Below are positions 17,865 to 26,301 of a stretch of 64,000 bases of DNA, piece after piece. Every line of letters starts with the position of its first letter. Within the stretch, counting starts at the first letter, position 1. The notes beneath the pieces are model-generated. The model made no database searches. It was given only the letters and a program-made list of their open reading frames with translations, and was not told the DNA's origin. The stretch lies in the NCBI GenBank assembly GCA_020636025.1, contig JACJYQ010000002.1, forward strand, positions 124,001 to 188,000, written 5' to 3'. The translations under genes were made by a program, and so were the position numbers. This DNA is from Lewinellaceae bacterium. Lineage in GTDB: Bacteria > Bacteroidota > Bacteroidia > Chitinophagales > Saprospiraceae.

Positions 17865-18076
17865 ATACCGGAGTTATAATCATTATAAATTAAAATAGAG
17901 GCAATACAGACAAGCTGTTGAAAATCAATACTATTTAAAAAATTTGGGCAACAAAACTACATCTTTGTCCAGGTCCCGCCAAATGAAAAAGTGGCCTCCC
18001 TGCCGGAATTCCGTCATAATACACGATTTTTGCAAACTCCTTTAAAGCCAATTTCGCTTTTATACTACTGCTACCT

Positions 18077-18883
18077 ATGCTTCGCGCTGCTCTTTTAGAT
18101 ATGTACAACGGGGAATCCAATCGTGGAATCCCGATGCTCAAAAATTTACTTCACCGATACAGTGACTGCCTGGAATTTGATCATTTCGACGTGCGGGTAA
18201 AAAATGAAATACCCGGACTCGATTATGATATTTACATATTTTCAGGTGGCCCGGGTGACCCCTTAGAACAAGGTGGTAAATGGCAAAAACCCTACTTCGG
18301 GCTGATCCGCGATTTGTGGGAGTACAATAAGAGCTACGAAGAACCCAAGAAACACTGCTTTTTCATTTGCCATTCTTTTCAGATGGCTTGCCATTTTTTC
18401 AAGGTTGGCGAAGTATCCCAGCGTTATAAAATGTCCTTTGGAACCTTCCCGGTTCATAAAACGCACTGGGGCAAAGAAGAACCATTTTTTGAAGATCTTG
18501 CCGATCCGTTCTACATTGCCGATTTCCGTCGTTATCAAGTAACCAAGCCCGATAAAAACAGGCTTAATGAGTTGGGAGCCAAAGTATTATGTCTTGAAAA
18601 GCTACGACCTCACGTGCATTATGAAAGAGCCATTATGGCCATTCGCTTTAGCCCGGAAATGATCGGAACCCAATTCCATCCCGAGGCTGACCCAGAAGGT
18701 TTGCTCGAATATTTTCTGGAAGAGGAAAGACAAAAATCAATCGTGGAAGAATACGGCGAATCCAGCTACAACCGCATGATCCGCGATTTGGCTAACCCGC
18801 AAAAGATCCGCCGCACGTTTGATACCGTAATTCCCGCATTTTTGGAAAAAGCCATTGAGGAGTTAGAGTGTGAATTGGTGTGA
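18077..18883 (+). CDS. class I glutamine amidotransferase-like protein
   Basis: A 268-residue cytosolic protein with the class I glutamine amidotransferase fold. The oxyanion segment is YIFSGGPGDPLE (residues 53-64). The nucleophile elbow is FFICHSFQMA with Cys98 (CxSxQ instead of the usual CxGxQ). The His/Glu pair sits in GTQFHPEAD near residue 220. The family hydrolyses glutamine and supplies ammonia to a partner synthetase, as in GMP synthase. No synthetase domain or gene is adjacent, so the acceptor reaction is unknown. The C-terminal extension (about 45 residues, YNRMIRDLANPQKIRRTF) lies beyond the catalytic domain. Its stop codon TGA is the first triplet of the downstream heptamer hairpin. 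Confidence 0.82.
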   Translation: MLRAALLDMYNGESNRGIPMLKNLLHRYSDCLEFDHFDVRVKNEIPGLDYDIYIFSGGPGDPLEQGGKWQKPYFGLIRDLWEYNKSYEEPKKHCFFICHSFQMACHFFKVGEVSQRYKMSFGTFPVHKTHWGKEEPFFEDLADPFYIADFRRYQVTKPDKNRLNELGAKVLCLEKLRPHVHYERAIMAIRFSPEMIGTQFHPEADPEGLLEYFLEEERQKSIVEEYGESSYNRMIRDLANPQKIRRTFDTVIPAFLEKAIEELECELV

Positions 18884-18953
18884 ACAACGAACAATGAACA
18901 ATGAGACACTTTTGTTGGACATTGTTCGTTGTTCATTGTTCATTGTTCATTAT
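18881..18953. repeat. heptamer hairpin, GAACAAC family (copy 2)
   Basis: Left arm 18881-18905 (GAACAAC, GAACAAT) and right arm 18919-18953 (ATTGTTC, GTTGTTC) are separated by only 13 nt, giving a stem-loop between two convergent genes. It contains the stop codon of the upstream gene. It also contains the last codons of the esterase on the other strand (Asn-Glu-Gln-stop). It could act as a bidirectional terminator, though no T-tract follows. Confidence 0.85.
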
Positions 18954-20028
18954 AAAAAAGCCACTCTATTGCTTTTGGGAACTCCTCTCCCCATCTCGCT
19001 TCGTTGTGATGTCCTTGCGGGTCGCTTGATATTTTGATGTTCAACTGCGAAGGGTTGAATCCCGGTTTGTTTTCAAGCACATCTTTAAACTTTCTGACGT
19101 TTTCCAACACTCCAGCACCTTCCTTGCCACCGGCATATAGATATATTTTTGTTTCAGCAAATGCGGTAAATCGGGTTGGTTCAAAATACAATTTTGGTGC
19201 CGCCCAGAGTGATGGAGAGAATATCATAAACTTGGAAAAATGTTCCGGGTGCATGATGCCTGCATAAATGCTGATCAATCCACCCATGCTGCTACCTCCA
19301 ATCCCTGTGTGTTGACGATTGTGCAAGGTGCGGAAATTGCTGTCGATATAGGGCTTGAGAGTTTCTGCCAGGAAGCGGGCGTATTCAATACCCAAACCTT
19401 CTCCCCATTTTCTGGAATCGTATGGTGAGAATTCCTTGATTCGGTCCTGACCACCGTGATCTATGGCGACTACGATAAAATCACCTTTCCCCTGTTCCGA
19501 TAAAATGGCCAGCTTTTTGTCTACACCCCAGGTTCCGAACGGAGCGCTGTCTTCGAAAAGGTTTTGTCCATCCTGCAGGTATAAGACCGGGTATCTTTTG
19601 TTGGAACTGCGATAGTCCCAGGGAAGCAAAACAGAAATTCGTCGTCGTCGCCTGAGCTGAGGGACATTAAATCGCTTGGAAACAATTTGAATTTCAGGAT
19701 AAAAAGCGGGATTATATTCGCTGGTATGTCGTTTCCAGGTAGGAACTACATCGCGAACCTTGCCTTTTGGGTACTCCATTCTGCGATTCGCAGAGGGGTA
19801 GCCGTCCGGGGCAAGCTCTTCGGCTTCCCAGCCGCCTTTCACGTATTTGTATTCGAAGCCATCGATGCTGGGAGGCACATCAGAAAATGTGTATTCATAG
19901 TGTCCCTCCTTTATTTTTATCATCTGGAATTTTGGATCATTGGTTGTCCAACCATTGAAATTCCCCGTAAGAAACACTGGTCTCTTATCGTCATCTGGTG
20001 TAAATAATTCCAGTTTCAAACTTGTCAT
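18940..20028 (-). CDS. esterase-family alpha/beta hydrolase with N-terminal glycogen-binding-like domain
   Basis: A 362-residue protein without a signal peptide. Residues 1-95 look like a CBM48/AMPK-type carbohydrate-binding domain (FLTGNFNGWTTNDPKFQMI, GFEYKYVKGGWEAEELAPDG). The rest is a putative-esterase (enterochelin esterase-like) alpha/beta hydrolase: RRISVLLPWDYRSS, YPVLYLQDGQNLFED, nucleophile elbow GIGGSSMGGLIS, and a catalytic His probably in PQGHHNEARW. It could hydrolyse an ester bound to a polysaccharide or a siderophore-like molecule. The substrate is unknown. The final residues NEQ and the stop are encoded by the heptamer repeat. The MarR gene is 102 nt upstream on the same strand and may be co-transcribed. 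Confidence 0.83.
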   Translation of the reverse strand: MTSLKLELFTPDDDKRPVFLTGNFNGWTTNDPKFQMIKIKEGHYEYTFSDVPPSIDGFEYKYVKGGWEAEELAPDGYPSANRRMEYPKGKVRDVVPTWKRHTSEYNPAFYPEIQIVSKRFNVPQLRRRRRISVLLPWDYRSSNKRYPVLYLQDGQNLFEDSAPFGTWGVDKKLAILSEQGKGDFIVVAIDHGGQDRIKEFSPYDSRKWGEGLGIEYARFLAETLKPYIDSNFRTLHNRQHTGIGGSSMGGLISIYAGIMHPEHFSKFMIFSPSLWAAPKLYFEPTRFTAFAETKIYLYAGGKEGAGVLENVRKFKDVLENKPGFNPSQLNIKISSDPQGHHNEARWGEEFPKAIEWLFYNEQ

Positions 20029-20130
20029 TCCTTGAATCAGTCAATTTGCCGGGCTGGGAAACTGTGCTCCCGGCATAGCAGCTGCATTTGTAAAACAAAA
20101 ATAGCGAATAGGCTGTCTGCCTGCTCTGTT

Positions 20131-20586
20131 TTACCCCCTAAATTTATCCAGTAAGTCACCCAGTGTCTGTAATTCTTCCTCAGTCATATTATTACCCGGG
20201 TCTTTTTTATCGCTTTTGGTTGTTGGCAGGTCAATTTCCTGAAGCGTTTTTTTACCCAGTTCTGAAATACTAACCACCACCATGCGACGATCGGCCTCAT
20301 CAGGTATTCTTTCCACCATTTTTCTCAGACGAAGTTTTTCAACCAAACGGCTAACATTGCTGCTTCTATCCAGCATGCGACTTTTTATATCCAGTATTGA
20401 AAGCCCTTTAGGGTAGCTGCCGTTTAGGATACGCAGTATGTTATACTGAGGAGAGGTTAGTTTATGTGGCCGAAGGCTTCGGGAAATCATACATTCCAGC
20501 CAGCTTGCTGTAAACAAAATATTTAATGTAGCCCTTTGTCTGGGTGGCATTGGCTTTGTGTTCTTTAACTCAGCTTCTATTTTCAT
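20131..20586 (-). CDS. MarR family transcriptional regulator
   Basis: A 151-residue winged-helix regulator. The recognition region reads LTSPQYNILRILNGSYPKGL, SILDIKSRMLDRSSNVSRLV and EKLRLRKMVERIPDEADRRM, with the wing Asp-Arg-Arg characteristic of MarR proteins, followed by the C-terminal dimerisation helix. It should bind DNA as a dimer and respond to a small ligand. An imperfect palindrome in its own promoter (20596-20615) suggests autoregulation. The ATG at 20586 lies only 4 nt after the -7 box, so the mRNA may be leaderless. Possible targets are itself and the esterase downstream. Confidence 0.9.
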   Translation of the reverse strand: MKIEAELKNTKPMPPRQRATLNILFTASWLECMISRSLRPHKLTSPQYNILRILNGSYPKGLSILDIKSRMLDRSSNVSRLVEKLRLRKMVERIPDEADRRMVVVSISELGKKTLQEIDLPTTKSDKKDPGNNMTEEELQTLGDLLDKFRG

Positions 20587-20590
20587 GATG

Positions 20591-20621
20591 CAAAACTAAG
20601 TGTTGAAACACTAAGTACAAA
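20591..20621 (-). promoter_or_regulatory. marR promoter, TTTG-N19-TAGTTTTG
   Basis: On the minus strand a TTTG (plus 20618-20621) is followed by exactly 19 nt and TAGTTTTG (plus 20591-20598), an exact fit to the Bacteroidota TTG-N19-TAnnTTTG promoter. Only four bases (CATC) separate it from the ATG. Confidence 0.7.
20596..20615. promoter_or_regulatory. candidate MarR operator
   Basis: CTAAGTGTTGAAACACTAAG is a 20-bp imperfect palindrome that fills the spacer between the two promoter boxes, where a bound dimer would block RNA polymerase. The assignment to this MarR protein is inferred from position. Confidence 0.6.
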
Positions 20622-20874
20622 AAATAGTTTACACTGAGTCACACCAAGTTCCAGCTAAAGTTCAACCCGCGCAAAATTGACATGCGCCTCCACCCTTGTG
20701 TTTTTTGGCCAAGCGCAGGCTACTTGAGTGGTAATAGCAATTCAATATTGCAAAAGGTTACTAAATTAGTCCGCATATAGCTTATCAAAAGCTGTCAACA
20801 TCACACGTTGTGTTGGGCTTGGTCAAAAAGACACAAGCGCGGCGAAAAAAAGTGCCATTTACCTTGATATTCAG

Positions 20875-21711
20875 TTACTTCACCTTGGCCTCAAAATCAT
20901 ATTTCAGGCCCCAATACTTTTTCAGCACCATTTTTACCGAACCAACTGAAACTGGCGATTCAATAAGTACAGGAATGCGATTTTGGTCATCAGACACCCA
21001 AACCGACATTTTGCTGCCCTCGTTAAACACATTACCGGCAATGACTTCCGGTTGAAATTTGAGGGTTTTATAGCGGCCCATGCCATGAACTTTTTTCCTT
21101 TCATCTTTGCCCATATACCGCATTTTCAATGGAAACTCTTCTTTATCCATGAAAACAGTGAAAGGTATGGCATAGCCACTTTGTTGACTTCCGAAATCAA
21201 TGTTGCGCAACATATAAAGGGTGGAAAGTACATCGTGAACCTTGCCTTTCAGGCTATGCTCGGTTTTAGTTTCAGGATCGCCCTTCTTTTCGGATCGCCA
21301 CACCTGCGTTTTTAATCCGCTTTGATTGAAGGAAATCTTCTCGAAAATATGGTATTTACCTTCATTCACCGAGCGTTCAGAATAGTTTGGAAGCAACGTA
21401 TTCTTGTCAACCCATGAATCATATCGATCCTCAACCGTAAAAAACCATTCATAAGAACTATAGGTAGAACCGATGGCCTGGTAGTGCAGTTGATTCCCTT
21501 CATCAAACACCTTAAAAGTCACTTCTCCGGCCGGAACCCAGATAAAGTTAAGGTTATAATAAATTTTGTAAGTCAACTGCTCTCCCGATTTAAAGGCATT
21601 GCCATCAGTCGGAAGATCCTGGTAGGATTGTTGTGCTTTTGCCGTGTTATTCAAGGTGAAAAACCCCAAAAACAGGAAAATTACACGCAAAAAGATGCTT
21701 TTAGTTTTCAT
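20875..21711 (-). CDS. DUF3108 domain-containing protein
   Basis: A 278-residue secreted or periplasmic protein. The frame is open from 21750, but the ATG at 21711 is preferred because it starts a typical signal peptide (MKTKSIFLRVIFLFLGFF, cleavage after AKA). DUF3108 features are FKSGEQLTYKIYYNLNFIWV near the start, AGEVTFKVF, VEDRYDSWVD, and later GRYKTLKFQPEVIAGNVF and SVWVSDDQNRIPVLIE. The family probably forms a beta-rich lipid- or envelope-associated fold. Its function is not established. A TACCTTTG box lies 37 nt upstream. Confidence 0.87.
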   Translation of the reverse strand: MKTKSIFLRVIFLFLGFFTLNNTAKAQQSYQDLPTDGNAFKSGEQLTYKIYYNLNFIWVPAGEVTFKVFDEGNQLHYQAIGSTYSSYEWFFTVEDRYDSWVDKNTLLPNYSERSVNEGKYHIFEKISFNQSGLKTQVWRSEKKGDPETKTEHSLKGKVHDVLSTLYMLRNIDFGSQQSGYAIPFTVFMDKEEFPLKMRYMGKDERKKVHGMGRYKTLKFQPEVIAGNVFNEGSKMSVWVSDDQNRIPVLIESPVSVGSVKMVLKKYWGLKYDFEAKVK

Positions 21712-21747
21712 AGCAGTGTGTTTTGGTTGTTTTGACGTGAAAAATAG

Positions 21748-21755
21748 CAAAGGTA
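21748..21755 (-). promoter_or_regulatory. candidate -7 box (TACCTTTG) for the DUF3108 gene
   Basis: TAnnTTTG match on the minus strand, 36 nt ahead of the ATG at 21711. No TTTG is found 19 nt upstream. Confidence 0.45.
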
Positions 21756-21786
21756 CCAGGGAACGAGAAGGAAGCGGGGTTTATTT

Positions 21787-21851
21787 TAGTGGTTAGCGAT
21801 TAACGGTTAGTGGTTAGTGATTAGTGGTTAACCACTAATCACTAACCACTA
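21787..21851. repeat. heptamer hairpin, TAGTGGT family
   Basis: Six 7-nt units (TAGTGGT, TAGCGAT, TAACGGT and variants) are followed without a spacer by three complementary units (TAACCAC, TAATCAC). They form a near-continuous stem with almost no loop. It lies between the DUF3108 start region and the OmpA terminator. Confidence 0.85.
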
Positions 21852-21884
21852 AAAAAGGCAACCTCCGTGTTACCGGAGATTGCC
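21851..21884 (-). terminator. Rho-independent terminator after the OmpA gene
   Basis: Read on the minus strand: an 11-bp stem GGCAATCTCCG/CGGAGGTTGCC with one G-T pair, a 6-nt loop, then six T residues. It starts 29 nt after the OmpA stop codon. Confidence 0.85.
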
Positions 21885-21912
21885 CTTATGCTTAGTTTAT
21901 AAAAGTCGTGGT

Positions 21913-23370
21913 TTAGTAACCAGCGTCTTTGTTGCCTTTGAAGCTTCCTGTTCCAGCGTCAGAACCTTCTGGACGAGCCATTTCGGTTTCGCCTTTAGCT
22001 ACGCGGAATTCAACGCGACGGTTAGAAGCGTTAGAACCGTTAACAGGGATCAATTTGTTAGACTCACCGGCCCAGTTCAGGATTACGCGGTCGCGGCTAA
22101 CTCCGTATTGCTCAACCAAAGCGTCGATAGCAGCTTTTGAACGGTTGTAAGACAGTACGTTGTTGTAACCTTCAGAACCACGAGCGTCGGTGTTACCAAC
22201 AGCTACAACTTTCAGGTTAGGGTTGTTTTTCAGTACAGTAGCAACCTGGTACAGTTTCTCGTACTCAGAGTAGCGAACTTTGTAGCTATTGTCGCTGAAG
22301 TTAACTGATGGGAAGAACCACTCGTTTGTTTGTGGCTCTGGGAATTTGATGGCTGCGATCTTCGCGTCAACGATGCGATTTACATCGGCTTCAGTGATTG
22401 GCTTTGGAACCTGAGCAACACCATCAGCGTCAACAGTGTACCCTGGAGGAGAGTAAGGCTCTTTGTCTTTGTAGTCAGGAACCTTATCGCCATCGCTATC
22501 AGCAGTTACACCTTTTGTATCTACGCGTGCACCGGCTGGGCTGTTGTCTTCTTCGTCGATAGAATCGATGATACCGTCGCCGTCAGTGTCGGTTGGATCG
22601 TAGATTGGACGAGCTTCGAGTTCTGTGATGGCGTCACCGGCAGTAGCCAGTGGGTTAGCCCAGTACAGAGGCTCAGATTTAGCGTTACCCATTTTGTCTT
22701 TTCCACCCAGGTTGAAGTTGAGGGAAACGTGTGGCCAATGGAATACATCGCGGTAAGAAGTGACGTTACCGTCAACGTTCTGGTCACCATCAAGAAGGTC
22801 GCCCTCACTGCCAAACATCTGAGCAAAAGTGTATTCAAGACCGATATTGAATTTAGGGCTTACGCGGAAAGCAAGTCCGGCACCTACTTCATACGTAGGA
22901 TATGTGCCTGTGAACTCAGTTTCGTTTGGCGTAGTGCCATCAGCAATTTTTACATTCTTAGCAGTTGTGGTGTAGTTTTGGAAACCAAGGCCACCAAAAA
23001 CATTTACATTCACTTTGCGGTGAGGCTTGTTAAAGCGAAGGTTGTTAACCGTCATTACAATCTGGCCGCTACCGGATATCCAGGAAGTCTCAGAAGAACG
23101 GATGTCGTCGCCTTCATTTTTCATGGAAGCGTACAGCGCTCCCAGGCGGAAAGAGAATACGTGGTCAAAAGCTTTGCGAACGTGAAGTCCACCGCCAAAG
23201 CCGGGGAATTTCGCGTCGATGTCGCCAACGATCATTGGGGTACCCAAATCAACGCCCAGTTCCCACTGATCGGCAGGGGTAAAAGAGCGCGTAGTCATTG
23301 CATCCTGAGCTTGAACGCTCACGCATGCAATGGTAAAGAGGAGTGCTAGTGTTAAATTTCGAACCATCAT
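21913..23370 (-). CDS. OmpA family outer-membrane protein with thrombospondin type 3-like repeats
   Basis: A 485-residue outer-membrane protein. The ATG at 23370 (or the adjacent one at 23367) begins a signal peptide, NLTLALLFTIACVSVQA. Residues about 25-245 form an eight-stranded-barrel-like region. Then come Asp-rich calcium-binding repeats (DTDGDGIIDSIDEEDN, DSDGDKVPDYKDKEP). The C-terminal OmpA peptidoglycan-binding domain has the NTDARGSEGYNNVLSYNRS motif with the conserved Asp and Arg. The protein ties the outer membrane to the cell wall and is probably abundant. A strong terminator follows it. A 339-codon open frame on the opposite strand is a by-product of its codon use. Confidence 0.93.
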   Translation of the reverse strand: MMVRNLTLALLFTIACVSVQAQDAMTTRSFTPADQWELGVDLGTPMIVGDIDAKFPGFGGGLHVRKAFDHVFSFRLGALYASMKNEGDDIRSSETSWISGSGQIVMTVNNLRFNKPHRKVNVNVFGGLGFQNYTTTAKNVKIADGTTPNETEFTGTYPTYEVGAGLAFRVSPKFNIGLEYTFAQMFGSEGDLLDGDQNVDGNVTSYRDVFHWPHVSLNFNLGGKDKMGNAKSEPLYWANPLATAGDAITELEARPIYDPTDTDGDGIIDSIDEEDNSPAGARVDTKGVTADSDGDKVPDYKDKEPYSPPGYTVDADGVAQVPKPITEADVNRIVDAKIAAIKFPEPQTNEWFFPSVNFSDNSYKVRYSEYEKLYQVATVLKNNPNLKVVAVGNTDARGSEGYNNVLSYNRSKAAIDALVEQYGVSRDRVILNWAGESNKLIPVNGSNASNRRVEFRVAKGETEMARPEGSDAGTGSFKGNKDAGY

Positions 23371-23507
23371 AGGGTTGATTCTTTTGTTTGATAAATGTGA
23401 ACAAGTTTTGTTGCGAAGCATGGAATATGGGGCAATTCGCTAGTCGGAATGGTGGGATAGTGTTTGAAAATCAATGCGTAATAAAGCGCAAAAATCGGAA
23501 AAAGAAC

Positions 23508-24743
23508 TTAAATACCTAACTTTTTCAAGGCCAAAAATAGAGCAGTGGATGATATTTTCGACGGATTTGAACTATTTTTTATCACTTCTTTCAAAGCGGC
23601 ACGTATTGTAGCCGATGTATCACCGAAAATTGCCTGATCTGTCATGGTTACTTCTGGCTGCATTAAATAGGCAAAAACCCTGGCCATTCCGCAGTTTGAA
23701 ATGAAATCCGGAATCACCGCGGTGTGCTCGTCGGTATAGCGTGCTGTTGGACCAAAAAACACTTCATCGTCTACAAAAGGCACGTTTGCGCCACAGGCGA
23801 TTACCTCTACACCACCAGCCAGCATCCGCTCAGCCTGATCACGGGTAATGAGTTTCGAGGCTGCTCCGGGGATGAAGATATCGGCGCCCATATCCCAGAT
23901 TTTTTCGTTTACCTCTTCAAAAGACTGGAGATTTGGAGAAACAAGTTTATTTCCTTCTTTAGTATTAAATAAATGTTCAACTTCCTCCAAACCAAGGCCT
24001 TCAGGTACTATCAAGCCTCCTGCTCTGTCAATAATACCCACGACTTTCACCCCTTCCTTGGCCAGGTAGCAGGCTGCTGCAGAGGCAACATTACCCCATC
24101 CCTGAATTATGGCGGTTTTGCCCTTGGGGGATTTTTTATGGTACAGATCATAGAAATGCCGTACCGATTCAGCCACTCCGTACCCGGTGATGAGATCTGC
24201 CACAGCATATTTTATCGGAGCGCCCTGTGGTAAATACTCGGGGTCTTCCACCACTTTGGTGCAACCGTACCGCAATTGTCCGATCAGGTTAATTTGTTGT
24301 CCCTGTTTAGCCTTAAAATGGCCGCGCACAATGCCTTCCTGCGGATGCCAGAGGCCCAGGGCTTCTGTGATCGGCACTACGTCTTTCAGTTCATCCACGT
24401 TTAAATCGCCGCCGGTTCCGTAATAATGTTTGAGGATAGGCAGGGCAACTTTGTACCATTTCGTCAGTACTTTATGCCTGTCAGGGTGGTTTGGATCGAA
24501 ATTGATGCCGCTTTTTGCACCGCCAATAGCCGGTCCGGAAACGCTGAATTTGATTTCCATGACCTTGGCCAGCGAAACGACTTCTGCTTTGCTCAGTCCT
24601 TTGCGCATGCGGGTGCCGCCACCGGCTGCTCCGCCCCGCAAAGAATTAATAACTATCCAGCCCTCGGCGCCGGTTTCTTCATCGTGCCATTCAAAAACGA
24701 CTTCCGGGGCTTTCTCCTTATACTTCTGGAGAAGATCTTCCAT
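23508..24743 (-). CDS. Glu/Leu/Phe/Val dehydrogenase (glutamate dehydrogenase-like)
   Basis: A 411-residue cytosolic amino-acid dehydrogenase. The N-terminal catalytic domain has GGAAGGGTRMRKG and the substrate-binding lysine in PAIGGAKSGINFDP. YGTGGDLNVDE follows, and the Rossmann NAD-binding loop is IIQGWGNVASAAACYLAKEG. It should catalyse reversible oxidative deamination of an amino acid to the 2-oxo acid and ammonia. Length and motifs favour glutamate over leucine, but not decisively. It is divergent from the arginase-fold gene at 24856. Each gene has its own TAnnTTTG box in the 112-nt gap, which suggests joint control of amino-acid nitrogen metabolism. Confidence 0.9.
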   Translation of the reverse strand: MEDLLQKYKEKAPEVVFEWHDEETGAEGWIVINSLRGGAAGGGTRMRKGLSKAEVVSLAKVMEIKFSVSGPAIGGAKSGINFDPNHPDRHKVLTKWYKVALPILKHYYGTGGDLNVDELKDVVPITEALGLWHPQEGIVRGHFKAKQGQQINLIGQLRYGCTKVVEDPEYLPQGAPIKYAVADLITGYGVAESVRHFYDLYHKKSPKGKTAIIQGWGNVASAAACYLAKEGVKVVGIIDRAGGLIVPEGLGLEEVEHLFNTKEGNKLVSPNLQSFEEVNEKIWDMGADIFIPGAASKLITRDQAERMLAGGVEVIACGANVPFVDDEVFFGPTARYTDEHTAVIPDFISNCGMARVFAYLMQPEVTMTDQAIFGDTSATIRAALKEVIKNSSNPSKISSTALFLALKKLGI

Positions 24744-24780
24744 ATTTGTTCAAATGTGTGGTTAAGGCTCTATTTCGCCG

Positions 24781-24788
24781 CAAAAGTA
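24781..24788 (-). promoter_or_regulatory. candidate -7 box (TACTTTTG) for the glutamate dehydrogenase gene
   Basis: TAnnTTTG match on the minus strand, 37 nt before the ATG at 24743. Confidence 0.45.
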
Positions 24789-24840
24789 GATAGAAGTCAT
24801 ATCAAAAGGAAATGCCCGGAATCTTCCTCCTAAATCTCTT

Positions 24841-24848
24841 TACATTTG
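24841..24848 (+). promoter_or_regulatory. candidate -7 box (TACATTTG), possible leaderless start
   Basis: TAnnTTTG match 7 nt before the ATG at 24856. If used, transcription would begin at or next to the start codon. Confidence 0.45.
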
Positions 24849-24855
24849 GCGCGCT

Positions 24856-25935
24856 ATGCTCAATAACTGGCTTAAAATTGTTCCTGCCACGCTTGCCAAA
24901 CAGGCTGCTTCCTTTCCCGACGATTCCATTGGGAAAAACCTGATTCTGCATCAAAAGGAGATCCCAGACTTGAAAAAGGTAAAAATCGCCCTGATTGGCG
25001 TGGGTGATAAAGAAGCCAATGCAGTACGTGAGCAATTGTACATGTGTACATTCCCGTTTCCAAAAGCCGGTGTGGCTGATTTGGGCAATCTTCGAAAGCC
25101 TGACGCTACCCAACTTATTCCTGTGATCTTTGAATTGCTGAGTGGCAAAGTGTTGCCCATTATTTTGGGAGCAAAAGATGACCTCGCAAAAGCACAATTT
25201 TTAGCGTATCAGGATGCCAAAGCGTTGGTTAATATGGTAACTGTTGACGAGGTTTTTCGACGGGAAGGTGTGTATGGCTCTCTCCTAAACCCCAGACACA
25301 AGCTGCTTTTCAATTTTGGAGTGCTTGGGTTACAAGTGCATCAAACAGCTCCGGAAGCGCTGAATTACCTGTCAAAAAACAATTTCGACCTCATTAGACT
25401 GGGAAAATCCAAGGCTGCTATTGAAGAAACAGAACCTGTAATCCGTGACGCCGATCTCCTGACTTTTCACCTCTCAGCACTCAAGCAAAGTGAAGCCCCA
25501 GGCGTTGCGCAGGCCTCACCTTCCGGCTTTTTTGTGGAAGAAGCCTGTCAACTAAGCCGCTACGCCGGCATGAGCGACAAACTCAGTTCCTTCGGAATTT
25601 ACGGTTATGCCAATGAACTTGACCGAAATGGCCAAACCGCCCAGGTAGCAGCCCAAATGATCTGGTATTTCATGGATGGCTATTTCAATCGAAAAGGCGA
25701 TTACCCCACCGGCACCGGCGGTCTTACAGAATATGTGGTGGATTTCCGCAAACTCAATTACCAACTCACCTTCTGGAAAAGTAAAAAAAGCGGTCGCTGG
25801 TGGATGCAAGTACCAGTTCAAACCAAAAAGTCCCAAGAACGCCACCGGCTCATTCCCTGCTCTTTTCAGGACTACCAGTCTGCCTGCCGCGAAGAACTGC
25901 CGGATCGGCTGTTGCAAGCATTTTCCAGATTTTAA
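24856..25935 (+). CDS. arginase/formimidoylglutamase-fold protein with degenerate metal site
   Basis: A 359-residue protein that aligns by landmarks with the ureohydrolase family: IALIGVGDKEANAVREQLY near the start, PIILGAKDDLAKAQFLAY, NMVTVDEVF, DADLLTFHLSALKQ, and EACQLSRYAGMSDKLSSFGI near residue 235. The Mn-binding signatures of active enzymes are GGDHS, DAHxD and SxDxD. Here they read LGAKDD, VNMVTVDE and TFHLSA, so most metal ligands are absent. Similar degenerate members annotated as formimidoylglutamase occur in Bacteroidota. It may be non-catalytic or use different chemistry. The stop codon is followed within 2 nt by the 15-nt repeat array. Confidence 0.75.
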   Translation: MLNNWLKIVPATLAKQAASFPDDSIGKNLILHQKEIPDLKKVKIALIGVGDKEANAVREQLYMCTFPFPKAGVADLGNLRKPDATQLIPVIFELLSGKVLPIILGAKDDLAKAQFLAYQDAKALVNMVTVDEVFRREGVYGSLLNPRHKLLFNFGVLGLQVHQTAPEALNYLSKNNFDLIRLGKSKAAIEETEPVIRDADLLTFHLSALKQSEAPGVAQASPSGFFVEEACQLSRYAGMSDKLSSFGIYGYANELDRNGQTAQVAAQMIWYFMDGYFNRKGDYPTGTGGLTEYVVDFRKLNYQLTFWKSKKSGRWWMQVPVQTKKSQERHRLIPCSFQDYQSACREELPDRLLQAFSRF

Positions 25936-25936
25936 G

Positions 25937-26021
25937 TCAATGTATCAATGCGCAATTTGTATGTACTTAACATTTCGCATTGGTGCATTGATACATTGGT
26001 ACATTGATACATTGGTACATT
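25937..26021. repeat. inverted 15-nt repeat array, CAATGTA/CAATGCG family (copy 2)
   Basis: Left arm 25937-25958 and right arm 25970-26021 form a hairpin with an 11-nt loop between convergent genes. The right arm holds three alternating ATTGGTAC/ATTGATAC units. Its last base belongs to the TAA stop codon (26020-26022) of the membrane protein gene on the minus strand. Confidence 0.88.
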
Positions 26022-26301
26022 ATCTAAAGTCTGGTTTCGTCACTACCATCAGGACCAAAATAAATCCGTAAAGCAAAAGCGGAATGGCAGGAATCCACAC
26101 CATAATGGTGCCGATTTTCGGGTAGCTGTGTGTGTACAGGTAATAAGCGATGCCAAGCCAGGCACACATGCCCAGCGTTACCAAAGCCAGTGTCCCGTCG
26201 TTGGAATATTGCTTTATATAATCCTCAAAAATAAAATAGAGGGCGACCAGTAAACCGATGCAGTCGGTTATGAGCGGAATTAGGAAAGAAGTTTTGATCA
26301 A
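26020..26301 (-). CDS. small three-helix membrane protein
   Basis: About 93 residues with three hydrophobic segments (FLIPLITDCIGLLVALYFIF, GTLALVTLGMCAWLGIAYYL, TIMVWIPAIPLLLYGFILVL). No family is recognised. The frame continues upstream to 26361, but those codons (reading ...LHCALKHFALI) are translated repeat units. There is no ATG before the first helix. TTG at 26301, the innermost base of the repeat array, is the most plausible start and gives LIKTSFLIPL. Both its start and its stop codon therefore touch flanking repeat arrays. It is probably a real inner-membrane protein of unknown role. Confidence 0.6.
   Translation of the reverse strand: MIKTSFLIPLITDCIGLLVALYFIFEDYIKQYSNDGTLALVTLGMCAWLGIAYYLYTHSYPKIGTIMVWIPAIPLLLYGFILVLMVVTKPDFR

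Noticed and set aside
22330..23349. 339-codon open frame on the plus strand opposite the OmpA gene
   Set aside because: It is the antisense shadow of a highly biased OmpA gene. It has no recognisable domain and a composition rich in Val/Phe/Ser from reverse-complemented codons. The minus strand carries clear OmpA motifs and a terminator.
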